Position numbers and translations under genes: made by a program
Notes under the pieces: generated by a model
Told to the model about the DNA's origin: nothing
Seen by the model: the letters and a program-made list of their open reading frames with translations, nothing else
The model's database searches: none
Shown here: in pieces, positions 1 through 7,785 of the stretch
Layout of the letters: each line of letters starts with the position of its first letter
How positions within the stretch are numbered: position 1 is the stretch's first letter
Assembly (NCBI GenBank): GCA_025769875.1
Contig: JAGFNK010001272.1
Coordinates: forward strand, 1-11,798
DNA from: Russula earlei
Taxonomy: Eukaryota > Basidiomycota > Agaricomycetes > Russulales > Russulaceae
Length of the DNA stretch: 11,798 bases
Reading direction: 5' to 3'

Positions 1-461
1 GAGGTGGATCGTTGACCCACCATGGAAATCACATGAATCCCTACAAGCTGGGAAAAGGCGAAACCAAAGAGACCCAATGCTATGGAAGTGGACTTGGTAT
101 CCACTGATGCAGCAAGGACCAAGTGATGTCCTCTTCTGACAAGAGAAGAAGAAACTGCTAGCAGAAGGGAAATGCTTCATCTGCAAGAAAGCAGGGCATA
201 TCAGCCGGAACTGTCCTGACAAGGACAGAGTCAAAAAGAAATCAAGTAACCCAAGGGACAAAGGAAAAGCTCAGCTCTGGAAACAGAAAGGAGGATGACT
301 CAGGGGACAGTGGAAACGAAAGCACTGTCTCTGGACGATCCACATCTCCTCCTCCTACCTATAATAAGAGCTCCTCCTCTGTGTCCATAAAGAAGATGTC
401 CACCAAACAGAAGGAGGACTTATTGGAAGAACTGATGGAACAGGGTTTTAGGAACACCTAA
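1..461 (+). pseudogene. Ty3/gypsy Gag C-terminal region with CCHC zinc knuckle, broken
   Basis: This is the C-terminal part of a retrotransposon Gag, the nucleocapsid that binds element RNA in the cytoplasmic particle. A perfect CX2CX4HX4C knuckle (CFICKKAGHISRNC) lies at 173-214, followed by a basic Lys-rich stretch. Before it, in the same frame, around 85-126 is a 'NAMEVDLVS' stretch, like the 'NAMDVD' that often precedes the knuckle in fungal gypsy Gag. The frame changes at about 297; 297-461 reads Ser/Pro-rich and then 'DLLEELMEQGF', a helix typical of the Gag-protease junction in fungal elements. Stops at about 124, 136 and 296 and at least one frame change make it non-functional. The Gag capsid core lies off the left edge. 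Confidence 0.82.
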
Positions 462-936
462 GTCGACGGCCTGGCTTAGGAAGAATAGTGTGTTGCAAGT
501 GTACATTAGAAGACTGAATGCTATGAATATTCCATTCACTTTCATCACTGCACACACAACAGCTGAGGAATCTGCTCTACTAGACAGTGGAGCAACAGAG
601 AACTTCATCAATCACTCAGCTTGGAAAAGACTGAAGATTGGGAAACAGGAACTACATGAGCCCATGGTAGTACAAAATGTCGACAGAACCCAGAATAAGC
701 AAGGGGAACTCACCCATTACTGCTGGCTTCATGTCTGATATAAGGAGAAGGAGAGCTTGCAAAAGTTCTACCTCACAGATTTAGGAATGGATCAGGTCAT
801 CCTGGGATATCCCTTCCTATATGAATTCGACCCCACCATCAATTGGAAGAAAGGACAGCTGATTGAAGGAGCAGTACAGATTGAGACTGCTCAATACAAG
901 TACCTGGATCTCTATGTCGCAAATATCCAAAAGTGA
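450..936 (+). pseudogene. Ty3/gypsy retropepsin-like aspartic protease, broken
   Basis: This domain would cleave the Gag-Pol polyprotein during particle maturation. The active-site motif LLDSGATENF sits around 577-606, with DSG at 583-591. Downstream, in the same frame but after a TGA at 736, 'VILGYPFLYEFDPTINW' (about 796-846) is the usual second conserved block, with hydrophobic residues, G and 'NW'. A second TGA closes the frame at 934. The domain is in frame 1, whereas the Gag knuckle and the integrase are in frame 2, so indels separate them. The catalytic Asp is present, so decay is by stops and frameshifts rather than by loss of the active site. Confidence 0.85.
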
Positions 937-1019
937 GCAAGAGATGAAAGCCAACAATTGAAGAAAGAGGAAGCCATTTACCTACAGAAGATGACTAATG
1001 CTCAGAGATGGCCCAGCAG

Positions 1020-2010
1020 TTGACTGAACCACAGTAAGGAGAGGACCCCCTTGCCAATGTTCCAAAGTGATTCCACTGCTTTGCAGATGTCTTCTCAGAA
1101 GAGAAGTCCCAGAGGTTCCAACCACCCAGGGAACCAGACATGCAGATAGAGCTGTTACCTGATGCACCAAAGGAGCTAAACTGCAAAGTGTACCCCCTAA
1201 CATGAGATGAACAAGAATACCTCAAGAAATTCCTGGCTAATGAAGTAGAAAAGCGATACATCACTCCAGGTCCATCCAGCTACACGTCTCCAGTATTCTT
1301 CATTGGCAAGAAGGACAGCAAGGAGAAGAGGATCATTGTAGACTATCAATGACTAAATCAGTGGACCAGACAAGACAATGAACCTTTACCACATCTGGAA
1401 CAAGAGGTGGAAAGACTTCGAGGAAAGAAGGTGTTCTCCAAGTTCAATATACAATGGGGATACAATAATGTGCGACTGGCAGAAGGAGATCACTGGAAAG
1501 CGGCCTTCAAGATGCTATATGGAACCTACCTGCCCAAAGTCATGTATTTTGGGCTCAAGAACACACCAGCCTTCTTTACTAGGCTGATGAGAAGAGACTT
1601 TGGTGATTGGCTGGACCAATGGGCAGAATACACTGTCAACTATCTGGATGACTTTGGAATTGCCATGGGGGACAGTCCTGAACAACTAGAGATCCATGAG
1701 CAATGCATCAGCTGAGCTACTCATGCTGATGCAGAAGAAGTCATACTTCCTGAAACCCAAGAAGTGCCAGTTCATGGTGTGGAAACTAACCATGCTGGGG
1801 TGGGACATAGATGAAGGGAAGATGAAGATTGAGGCCTCCAAGGTCTGAGGAATCACGGACTGGCCTAGGGAAATCGAGGATGTACACAAAGTACGCAAAG
1901 TCATGGGAGTCCTCAGTTACAATAGGGCTTTCATTTGAGGATTCAGTCAGATTGCTCGACCCATTATTGCCTTGACAAAGAAAGGGGTGCCATTTGAATG
2001 GACCCAATAA
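1020..2010 (+). pseudogene. Ty3/gypsy reverse transcriptase, broken
   Basis: This domain copies element RNA into DNA. Reading starts near 1071 with 'FADVFSEE', the usual entry to gypsy RT. Then come 'PGPSSYTSPVFFIGKKD' (about 1266-1317), 'RIIVDYQ*LN' where the family reads DYR-x-LN (about 1330-1356), 'WKAAFKMLYG' (about 1497-1524), the 'FGLKNTPA' block (about 1548-1571) and the catalytic YLDD at 1641-1652. A frame change between 1700 and 1726 leads into the thumb and connection ('KCQFMVW', 'KV*GITDWP', 'FI*GFSQIARP'). Stops at 1203, 1350, 1713, 1846 and about 1936 are TGA; there is a TAA near 2008 at a further frame change. Several of the TGA codons sit exactly where relatives have Arg. The polymerase Asp pair is intact. 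Confidence 0.9.
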
Positions 2011-2462
2011 TGCAAAGATGCTCTGGAACAGACTTATCCAGATAGTATCTTCTGACCCCATCCTGCTCCATCCTGATGAGGAGCAACCCTTTGAACTGGA
2101 AGTAGATGTGTCCAATTATGCTATTGGAGCAGTACTATTCCAGAAGGACAAACAAGGAAAGAGGAGGCCAATAGGTTACTTCTCCACAGCCCTGAAACAT
2201 GCAGAAAAGAACTATGACATATGGGACAAAGAGTTCTTAGCCATGGTGTGAGCCTTGAAGCACTGGAGACACCTGCTCATGGGAGCAAAGCATAAGGTGG
2301 TGGTCTATACAGACCATGTGAACCTGTTGCATTACCAACACCCTCAGTGAATAAATGGTTGAGTACCAAGATACATTACCTTCTTGGCGGACTTCGACTT
2401 AGAACTGAAACACCAGGCAGGGGCAAGGAATAAAGCAGATGCCCTGTCTAGGAGACCGGACC
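2010..2462 (+). pseudogene. Ty3/gypsy RNase H domain, broken
   Basis: This domain would degrade the RNA strand of the RNA/DNA hybrid. In frame 2 it reads 'DPILLHPDEEQPFELEVDVS' from about 2051, with the first catalytic Asp near 2105. 'GAVLFQKD' and 'RRPIGYFSTALKHAEKNYDIWDKE' follow, with the second acidic residue near 2230, then 'HKVVVYTDHVNL' with the third near 2309. The end is the typical 'LELKHQAGARNKADALSRRPD' block at about 2399-2461. Stops at 2249, 2348 and 2360 are all TGA, and the last two fall where related elements read Arg (PQ-R-IN and NG-R-V). No frameshift is seen from here to 5692. Confidence 0.88.
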
Positions 2463-2639
2463 TTGATGATGGACAAGGGGACAAAGAAGAAGTGGCCGTG
2501 CTACCTGACCACCTTTTTATTTGAGTAATGCATACTACTGCATTGGAAGAATGGATAAAGAACCAACAAGGGGAAGAAAGACACTGATTAAAGTTACTTG
2601 ATTGGGTACAGAGACACCAACTGGAGAAGCAACATAGCT

Positions 2640-3760
2640 TATGGTGGAAAAATGAAGCCTTGGTGATTACAGGTGACGAAGGGACCCACAGGATGTTACT
2701 GGAACAGTATCATGACAGTCCCACAGCAGGGCACCCAGGGAAGGCTAAAACATTACTGGGAATGATGCGATACTACTGGTGGCCCACCATAAGATGCTTT
2801 GTCGACTGATATGTGGAAGGGTGTGCAATTTGCCAAAGTAACAAGTCAAACACTCATCCAAGTCGACCTCCCCTGTATCCCATACCACCAGAAGAAGGGG
2901 CTACTCCCTTCTCAACTGTCAGCATGGACTTTGTGGTCAAATTGCCAAAGTCAAAAGGATATGACGGTATATTGACTGTCACCGACCATGATTGTACTAA
3001 GGGCATCATCCTGCTTCCTTTCAAGGAAGAGATGGACGCAGAAGAGCTAGCACAGCTCTAGAAGGACAGAATATTCCCCTTTGTGGGAGTACCAATCAAG
3101 ATCCTATCTGATCGAGACAAACTAATAAGTTCCAAGTTCATTAGGGAACTTTGCGACCAGCTGCATATCAAACAGAATATCAGCACCGCCTACCATCCCC
3201 AGACAGATGGACAATCAGAAAGAATGAATCAGACAATGGAAACATCGCTCCGGATCTTTTGCAACCACCAACAAGACGATTGGGTGGACTGGCTGCCTCT
3301 GGTGCAATACACGATGGATTCTGGCATTTCAGAGACAACCAAGCAGTCCCCTTTCTTCTTATGGATGGGCTTTATGCCCAAGGCATGCCAGCCAAATTGG
3401 GGAAGCAAGATACCAAGAATAGACAATTGGAAAGTCCAAATCCAGGAAGCGAGATCACAGGCACAAGAAGCGATGAAGATCGCTTCCCTAATGTGGAAGT
3501 GAAGAAGCAGTTTCCAACCTTATCAGAAAGGAGAAAGGGTATGGCTCAACAGCACCAACCTAAAAACAACACACCCTACAGTGAAACTACGCCCAAAATG
3601 ATATGGGCCCTTTGAAATCATGGAGGTGATCAGCCTGGTGACATACAGATTGGATCTCCCTAGCTGCTGGAGGATCCATAACATGTTTCATGCATCCTTA
3701 TTGACACCTTACAAGGAGACAGAGGAGCATGGGGCCAACTACACCAATCCAGAAGCAGAA
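2640..3760 (+). pseudogene. Ty3/gypsy integrase, HHCC and D,D,E core, broken
   Basis: This domain would insert the cDNA into the genome. The N-terminal HHCC finger is complete: His at 2711 and 2732, Cys at 2822 and 2831 (CAIC). The catalytic core has Asp at 2927 (MDF), Asp at 3110 (LSDRD) and Glu at 3218 (QSER), next to the hallmark 'AYHPQTDGQSE'. The C-terminal GPY/F-like module reads 'YQKGERVWLNSTNLK' and 'RPK*YGPFEIMEV'; the family has K-R-Y-G-P-F, so the TGA at 3599 replaces an Arg. Other stops are 2807 TGA, 3059 TAG and 3500 TGA. The whole domain stays in one frame (frame 2), which is also the frame of the chromodomain and of the extra downstream frame. Confidence 0.92.
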
Positions 3761-3763
3761 TTG

Positions 3764-3973
3764 GTGGAAGGAGAAGAAGAATATGAAGTAGCAATGATTT
3801 TAGGTTTGAGATGAACTGGAAGGAGGAAACAACTGGAGTATCAAGTCTGGTGGGAACAATACTCTGAAGCCCATGACTCTTGGGAACCAGTAGAGAACAT
3901 CAAAGCAACTAGACTAATAGAGGAATACCACAGAAAGAACCCCACTGCCATATGGGTTATAAGGATCCAGTGA
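3764..3973 (+). pseudogene. Integrase C-terminal chromodomain
   Basis: A chromodomain at the integrase C-terminus defines chromoviruses and is thought to steer insertion to methylated-histone chromatin. It reads 'EEEYEVAMILGLR', a TGA at 3812, 'TGRRKQLEYQVWWEQY', 'HDSWEPVENI' and 'LIEEYHRKN'. The three aromatic cage positions are plausible: Tyr in YEV, the WW of the second strand and the Trp of SWEP. The TGA at 3812 lies where an Arg is expected in the basic loop. The frame closes with a TGA at 3971 ('RIQ*RIPS'), which may be the true Pol stop or another CGA decay product. Confidence 0.88.
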
Positions 3974-4015
3974 AGGATACCCTCTGTTTCCTCACCCCCA
4001 CATCGTTGCTCACAA

Positions 4016-5692
4016 ATGTCCCAAACTCCCACTAACGAAATTGTTCCCCAATCTGACCTCTCTAGTGCAGAGGGGCCACTTGAAATCACCACTCCTGATG
4101 CTTCACTCCTCGCCTTCTTCCAAGGAATGGATGAACATAGCACTGGAGAAGGAGAAGTGGACATGCATCCCCTTGAATTTGGACCCTCTGCTGACCAAGT
4201 CGACACTCAGCCTGGGGACTGGGATGTGACGTCCCCTATCAGCACTCTTGACCAGGTTGCCCACCCTGGAGAGCCTTGGGTACCATGGGATGCTGACAGA
4301 CACCACACAGGGATTGACATCCCTGATGGTATGACTTGGGGCAACAAACCAGCCAGGTATGTGGCCTATGACATCGCCTTGGGAGAGCCAAGGGTGAGGG
4401 GAAAGAATGGAGGAGGCCATGGAGACTATGGCGAGATCCTCCAGGCCACCCCTTGCTACAACCTCTATAACTATGGCCAAGACAAACATGATTTAGACTG
4501 CTTCGACACAGAGAGGCAGTTCGAAGGGCACTGGAGACAGACCCTCTACCTGCTAGGCGACTATGAGCTGCAGGCAGAGCTCTACCACTTAGACCACCTC
4601 TACACCCAACAAGAAATGTTGGAAGCTAACTATAAGGTGCTCAAAGAAGAGGAGAAGCAGCTGCGCTACAAGCTCAGCAAATACCTAGCTGAGAAGCGAG
4701 GAGTAGAGAGAGACAGGGCTGAAGCCAAGGAGAGAATGGTGGCAGCCAAAGTACGCTCACATTGCTGGGAGTTCATTGAAGCAGGCTGTAGCCAGGGAGA
4801 AACCCCTCCAGGTGTCTGGGCTGAAGAACTCCTCACCAACTACCAGGCTGGGCAGCCCATTCCCCCTCTACCTGTCTTCATCCCTCAGCTGCCTTTGGCA
4901 GACATTGCTCAGGGGTATGCTACCCCTACCCCAGAACCAGTACCAGCCAGCCCTACACCTATGATGGTGCAAGGGTATTCAGAGGAGGAGGTTGACATCC
5001 TCCAAACAATGTCCAGTATGCACCTTTGAGGAGGAGCAGGATTGGAAGTGTCACCAAACCCTTCCCCCCAGAGCTCCATCTATTACCATTCCTATAGCAG
5101 CAGTGGAGAAGCGTCTACTGCAACAGCTGATTTTATTCCAGAGCCTCAGCAACTGAACATGATAGAAGGGAGGAGGAAGAGGAACTGATGCAAGTACTGT
5201 GGCGAGGTAGGACATTTTAATAAGTACTGTCCAATGCCCCACCAGTATTGCCATGACCAGCTGGAAGCAGATGCTGCCTCACATTGCCTAGTGCCTCCCT
5301 ATCATTGTTCCTATGCACCCGTCAGATCGTGCCCTTTCCACCGAGGATGGGAACTGGCACACCCGAGCAGGAAGAGGAAGTCCGACCAGGAGAGGGAGGA
5401 CACTGCTAACCTGCACATCCTGCAGGTAGTGAAAGGAGAAGGGTCCAAGACCTTTCAAGAACTTTTCACTACAACCCCTCTCTGCTCCGATACACCTCCA
5501 GTCAGGAGGTTACCTAGGGACTTTGACAGACTCCCACAGATCATGTCTCCTTCAGCCATCGCTGAGGAGTTAGAGGCGATAGTGGCCTCAGCATTGGCTG
5601 CCTATGAGGCAGCAGAAGAAGGCCAATACACCTTCACCGCGTCACCTCCTCCCCTTGATGATGATGGCGTTGACCCCACCACTCGATTTTAG
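4016..5692 (+). pseudogene. Extra reading frame in env position: coiled coil plus CCHC knuckle, function unknown
   Basis: I do not recognise this protein. It spans 558 codons before a TAG at 5690, broken only by TGA at 5027 and 5186; the first 337 codons are fully open. The N-terminus (about 1-110) is acidic and Pro/Ser/Thr-rich. Residues about 180-246 form a strongly charged, probable coiled coil ('QEMLEANYKVLKEEEKQL...'). About 275-320 is Pro-rich. A CX2CX4HX4C zinc knuckle (CKYCGEVGHFNKYC) occupies residues 392-405 (5189-5230), followed by a Cys/His-rich stretch to about residue 445 and an acidic tail. It lies between the chromodomain and the polypurine tract, so it belongs to the element. 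There is no signal peptide or membrane segment, so it is not an envelope. It is in frame with Pol across a single TGA at 3971, with ATG at 4016. It could be a second Gag-like RNA-binding protein or a Pol extension. Confidence 0.75.
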
Positions 5693-5720
5693 AATCATTG
5701 GTGTATGCGACCACCAATCT

Positions 5721-5730
5721 GAAGGAGGGG
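5721..5730 (+). promoter_or_regulatory. Polypurine tract priming plus-strand DNA synthesis
   Basis: GAAGGAGGGG is a pure purine run three bases before the TGTTGCC start of the LTR. This is the expected position and composition for the RNase H-resistant primer. It lies 28 bases after the stop of the extra reading frame, which places that frame inside the element. Confidence 0.75.
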
Positions 5731-5733
5731 TAA

Positions 5734-5943
5734 TGTTGCCAAGTGGTTTGGGGTCCGGAAGATGCCGGAACACCTGAACTATGGACTGCACTGTTTGCAT
5801 CATGTGTGCGTCAGATCTTGACTGTTTATGTTCATTGATATTGTGTTCAGAATGAGTTGATCATATCATTCTGAAGATGTAATAATGAAGCAATGAATAG
5901 CATTGCTTCTGTTCCTGATGTTCTTGTGCTGCCATGTACGTCG
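5734..5943 (+). repeat. 3' LTR of the gypsy element, first part (U3)
   Basis: The LTR begins TGTTGCCAAG directly after the polypurine tract. This 210-bp piece carries no coding signal. It stops abruptly at 5943, where a TG...CA solo LTR of another family has inserted; the last five bases (CGTCG) recur as CATCG on the other side. The matching 5' LTR is outside the window, so the start cannot be verified by pairing. Confidence 0.65.
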
Positions 5944-6263
5944 TGTCAAGACATGTACTGCTGATCCGTGCGGACTCAGGAGCAGGTGGGCAAGGGTCGG
6001 AACAGATGGTACGCAGCATAGGCAGCGTTAAACAGGAGGACGAGCCAAATGACTTGAATGTACCAGATGGGGACTGGTACATGTAACTGGAGGCAGAGGC
6101 AAAGACTGGAGGCCAGTGCAGCGAGGGGCCTTAGACAAGGGGGTCGTTGAAGAGTACCTTGGAAGCGAGGGGAATCTTTAAACTGAGTGGTCGTGGGGGA
6201 GTACCCAGGAAGATGAGAGTATCACAAATGGACAGTCTGACGACTGCCATGCTTCATTGGGGC

Positions 6264-6271
6264 TTATATAC
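6264..6271 (+). promoter_or_regulatory. TATA box of family-A LTR, copy 1
   Basis: TTATATAC within 'GGGGCTTATATACAGTGTAC', conserved in the inverted copy at 10371-10377. It sits in the first half of the LTR, as expected for a U3 promoter. Confidence 0.5.
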
Positions 6272-6406
6272 AGTGTACAGGGTCGATTACAAAGAACTGG
6301 GACTATTCTAGACTCTTTGGTACCATCCAATAGGACTACAGAGGCATAAACTTGCTTGTGTCAAGTTTCAGGCTTACTGAGCGCATTATTGATCATTGTG
6401 GAGTGA

Positions 6407-6507
6407 TGACATCATTATGATGTCACTGTGGAGCACTTAGTGAGCCTATGAGGTCACTGTGGAGTTGCTCAGTCAGCCATGATGTCATGGGAGCCTTGAT
6501 GACATCA
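6407..6507 (+). promoter_or_regulatory. Cluster of five ATF/CREB-like sites in family-A LTR, copy 1
   Basis: TGACATCA 6407-6414, TGATGTCA 6418-6425, TGAGGTCA 6449-6456, TGATGTCA 6480-6487 and TGACATCA 6500-6507 all fit TGACNTCA read on one strand or the other. They alternate with CACTGTGGAG repeats. TGACGTCA-type sites bind bZIP (ATF/CREB) factors in fungi. The sites lie downstream of the TATA box, so use as an enhancer is inference. Confidence 0.45.
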
Positions 6508-6776
6508 GATGGTTTATGCAACAGTTTCTAAGAGTTTGTGCCGCTGTTTCAGGTCCTTGGTGGCTGGGTGGCCATGTGGCTGCCACGCGATGATTACCCG
6601 ATTAGGAAACGGGTGCCTGGTCGTGTTATAGTGCCTTTGCTATTGTGATATCTTGTACCACAGGAGGGATAGCACAGAAAATGGAAGGGAGTCGGTAATG
6701 CAAAGTGAGAGAGGTCTCTCTTGAGTAAAATAGGACAATCTACGGCCAGGACCTGGCCTTGGTTCGTAACACATCG

Positions 6777-6900
6777 CTTCCTTGATTAGGAAAGTACTTA
6801 TGACACCGAGATTGCTACTAGGGAAGCACTTAATGCTTCCAGCACCGAGATCGTTTACATAGAAGCAACCTCGCTTCTATGAGCTGCCTTTTGCTTCTAT
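6777..6900 (+). repeat. Array of small hairpins with CACCGAGAT spacers
   Basis: Three consecutive stem-loops lie here: CTTCCT/AGGAAAG (6777-6794), GGAAGCA/TGCTTCC (6822-6840) and TAGAAGC/GCTTCTA (6860-6879). An extra GCTTCTAT follows at 6893-6900. CACCGAGAT is repeated at 6804-6812 and 6843-6851, with AGCACC again after 6900. The arms are variations of one GCTTC-type motif, about 40 bp apart, just upstream of a TATA box. Confidence 0.6.
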
Positions 6901-6946
6901 AGCACCAACCAGTACTACAGTAGCATGAAACTTATCCCTGTAGGGC

Positions 6947-6954
6947 TATATAAA
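6947..6954 (+). promoter_or_regulatory. TATA box of the gypsy 3' LTR
   Basis: TATATAAA, framed by the short inverted repeat GGGCT...AGCCC (6943-6958), with a pyrimidine-rich stretch downstream. This is the best promoter-like sequence on the + strand. It would fire towards the antisense Gag fragment next door. Confidence 0.55.
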
Positions 6955-7043
6955 GCCCCAGTCTGTAGCAGTTGAGCCCTAAGCTCGACTTAGTTTTGCT
7001 AATCCCAAACAGTTTGACTCCTACCCCATCTGCAGAGCCCCTC

Positions 7044-7345
7044 TTATCTTGTTGCCATACTTCCAGAAGGATCTAACACTCCTTCCCCTCCATGAGTATT
7101 GCTTGCTTGACTCAAGCATATCTGCATTGGTAGGACATGTTCATAGACGCGACCATTGATCTTATTTAAAGCACTTTGGAGCCTTAACACAGTGCATCTG
7201 GCTAACAATTGAAATTCAGAGACATAGTCATCAAGAAGTCCATCTTTCATTTTTAATTCTTTGAGCTTATCTTGGGCCTTCTCGTGCTCTGTGTAGTCAG
7301 TGAACGTGTGATGGAATTGTTGTTTGCAGTGCTTCCCATGTGGTA
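7044..7345 (-). pseudogene. Second Ty3/gypsy Gag fragment (capsid region), antisense
   Basis: Read on the minus strand from 7345 downwards, the frame gives 'FHHTFTDYTEHEKAQDKL' and then 'LKMKDGLLDDYVSEFQLLA'. This is the conserved retrotransposon Gag core of fungal gypsy elements (TFTDYxExEKAQ..L..LKM..G..DEYV..FQxLA). The similarity fades after about 7180 and the frame closes at 7044 ('GSMATR' then TAA). Its N-terminal side is cut at 7345-7349 by a family-B solo LTR; the sequence beyond that LTR (from 7939) gives no clear Gag match. It comes from a different, older element than the + strand gypsy. It is capsid-like only: no knuckle, protease or RT follows. Confidence 0.72.
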
Positions 7346-7565
7346 AGCCTGTTATGATTTACCCCCTTGTCGGTTCGTCCATAATCCCTTCCCATCATTG
7401 TCCCTTTATTATCTCCGTTTCTGTGGTTACCGTTTTATTCCTTGATGGTGATCCCTTATTGCGTTTCACTTATTATGTTTCATCTATTGTTGAGCTACTT
7501 TTGCTATTGATCTGCCTTTTCACTATTGTTCTGCTTATAGTACTGTACAGCCTCACTACATACAG

Positions 7566-7573
7566 TATTTAAG
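7566..7573 (+). promoter_or_regulatory. TATA-like box of family-B LTR
   Basis: TATTTAAG, about 215 bp into the LTR, followed by a pyrimidine-rich region with CT-rich runs. Placement fits a U3/R boundary. Confidence 0.45.
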
Positions 7574-7785
7574 CACCTGTAAAAGCTGGGGAATGCCCCA
7601 AGCTTAGCTTGTCCCTTCCTGTCGCATCCCTTGCCTTGTACACTCTCTCAATCACAACTTGCTTGTGCTGGCCTATACCTGCTTGACCTGAGCACCCTCA
7701 AGGAACCCTTGTGTTCCTCTCCTCCTCTGCCTCTCTCTCATCGTCTTCCTCTTCTGTGAAACCAGGAGATCGACCTGTCTGCAGA

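Larger units (their letters stand above)
5944..6771 (+). mobile_element. Solo LTR, family A, copy 1 (+ strand)
   Basis: This 828-bp unit starts TGTCAAGACA and ends TTCGTAACA. It is repeated almost gap-free in inverted orientation at 9872-10698. Flanking 5-mers are CGTCG (5939-5943) and CATCG (6772-6776): a target-site duplication differing by one CpG transition. There is no interior, so it is a solo LTR left by LTR-LTR recombination. It contains a TATA box at about 6264-6271 and a cluster of TGACNTCA-like sites at 6407-6507. Several CpGs of the other copy are TpG or CpA here, so this copy looks older or more decayed. Confidence 0.88.
1..7043 (+). mobile_element. Decayed Ty3/gypsy chromovirus-type LTR retrotransposon; 5' end outside window, 3' end approximate
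   Basis: The domain order Gag knuckle, protease, RT, RNase H, integrase, chromodomain is that of Ty3/gypsy chromoviruses. A polypurine tract and an LTR start (TGTTGCC) at 5734 mark the 3' side. The element is non-autonomous: the interior is full of stops, nearly all TGA, and the 5' half has several frameshifts. The 5' LTR and primer-binding site lie beyond the left edge. The 3' LTR is broken by a solo LTR of another family at 5944-6771. Its true end is not resolved: I could not find a convincing CA end paired with TGTTGCC, so 7043 is only the limit of the neighbouring Gag fragment. Confidence 0.88.
6772..7043 (+). repeat. 3' LTR of the gypsy element, resumed part (U3/R, end uncertain)
   Basis: After the inserted solo LTR, the sequence carries a hairpin array (6777-6900) and a strong TATA box (6947-6954) followed by a pyrimidine-rich leader, which suits U3/R of the LTR begun at 5734. 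The end is unresolved; a CA at about 7011 (CCCAAACA) or one nearer 7050 are options. That these pieces belong to the same LTR as 5734-5943 is inferred from the target-site duplication around the insertion. Confidence 0.55.

Noticed and set aside
3151..3615. 154-codon + strand frame overlapping integrase
   Set aside because: The catalytic integrase core and its C-terminal module are in frame 2; this frame-1 reading has no family motifs.
4103..4489. 128-codon minus-strand frame overlapping the extra gypsy frame
   Set aside because: The + strand frame is far longer, is in phase with integrase and holds a zinc knuckle; the antisense frame has no recognisable motif.
736..5188. Recoded TGA (selenocysteine or alternative code) in the gypsy element
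   Set aside because: TGA falls at Arg positions, there are frameshifts and TAG/TAA stops as well, and CGA decay explains the pattern without recoding.
4016..5692. Viral-type envelope gene in the env position
   Set aside because: No signal peptide, hydrophobic fusion segment or membrane anchor is visible; coiled coil plus CCHC points to nucleic-acid binding instead.
5734..6771. A single 1,038-bp gypsy 3' LTR with TGTTGC...GTAACA ends
   Set aside because: It was attractive because the ends look like inverted repeats, but only 5944-6771 is repeated at 9872-10698, where perfect AGCTC duplications flank exactly that part. The end at 6771 therefore belongs to family A.
7324..7572. 82-codon hydrophobic frame on the + strand resembling a membrane protein
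   Set aside because: It lies across the border of solo LTR B; the hydrophobicity is just the translation of T-rich U3 sequence. The ATG is outside the LTR, so it is a chance fusion.
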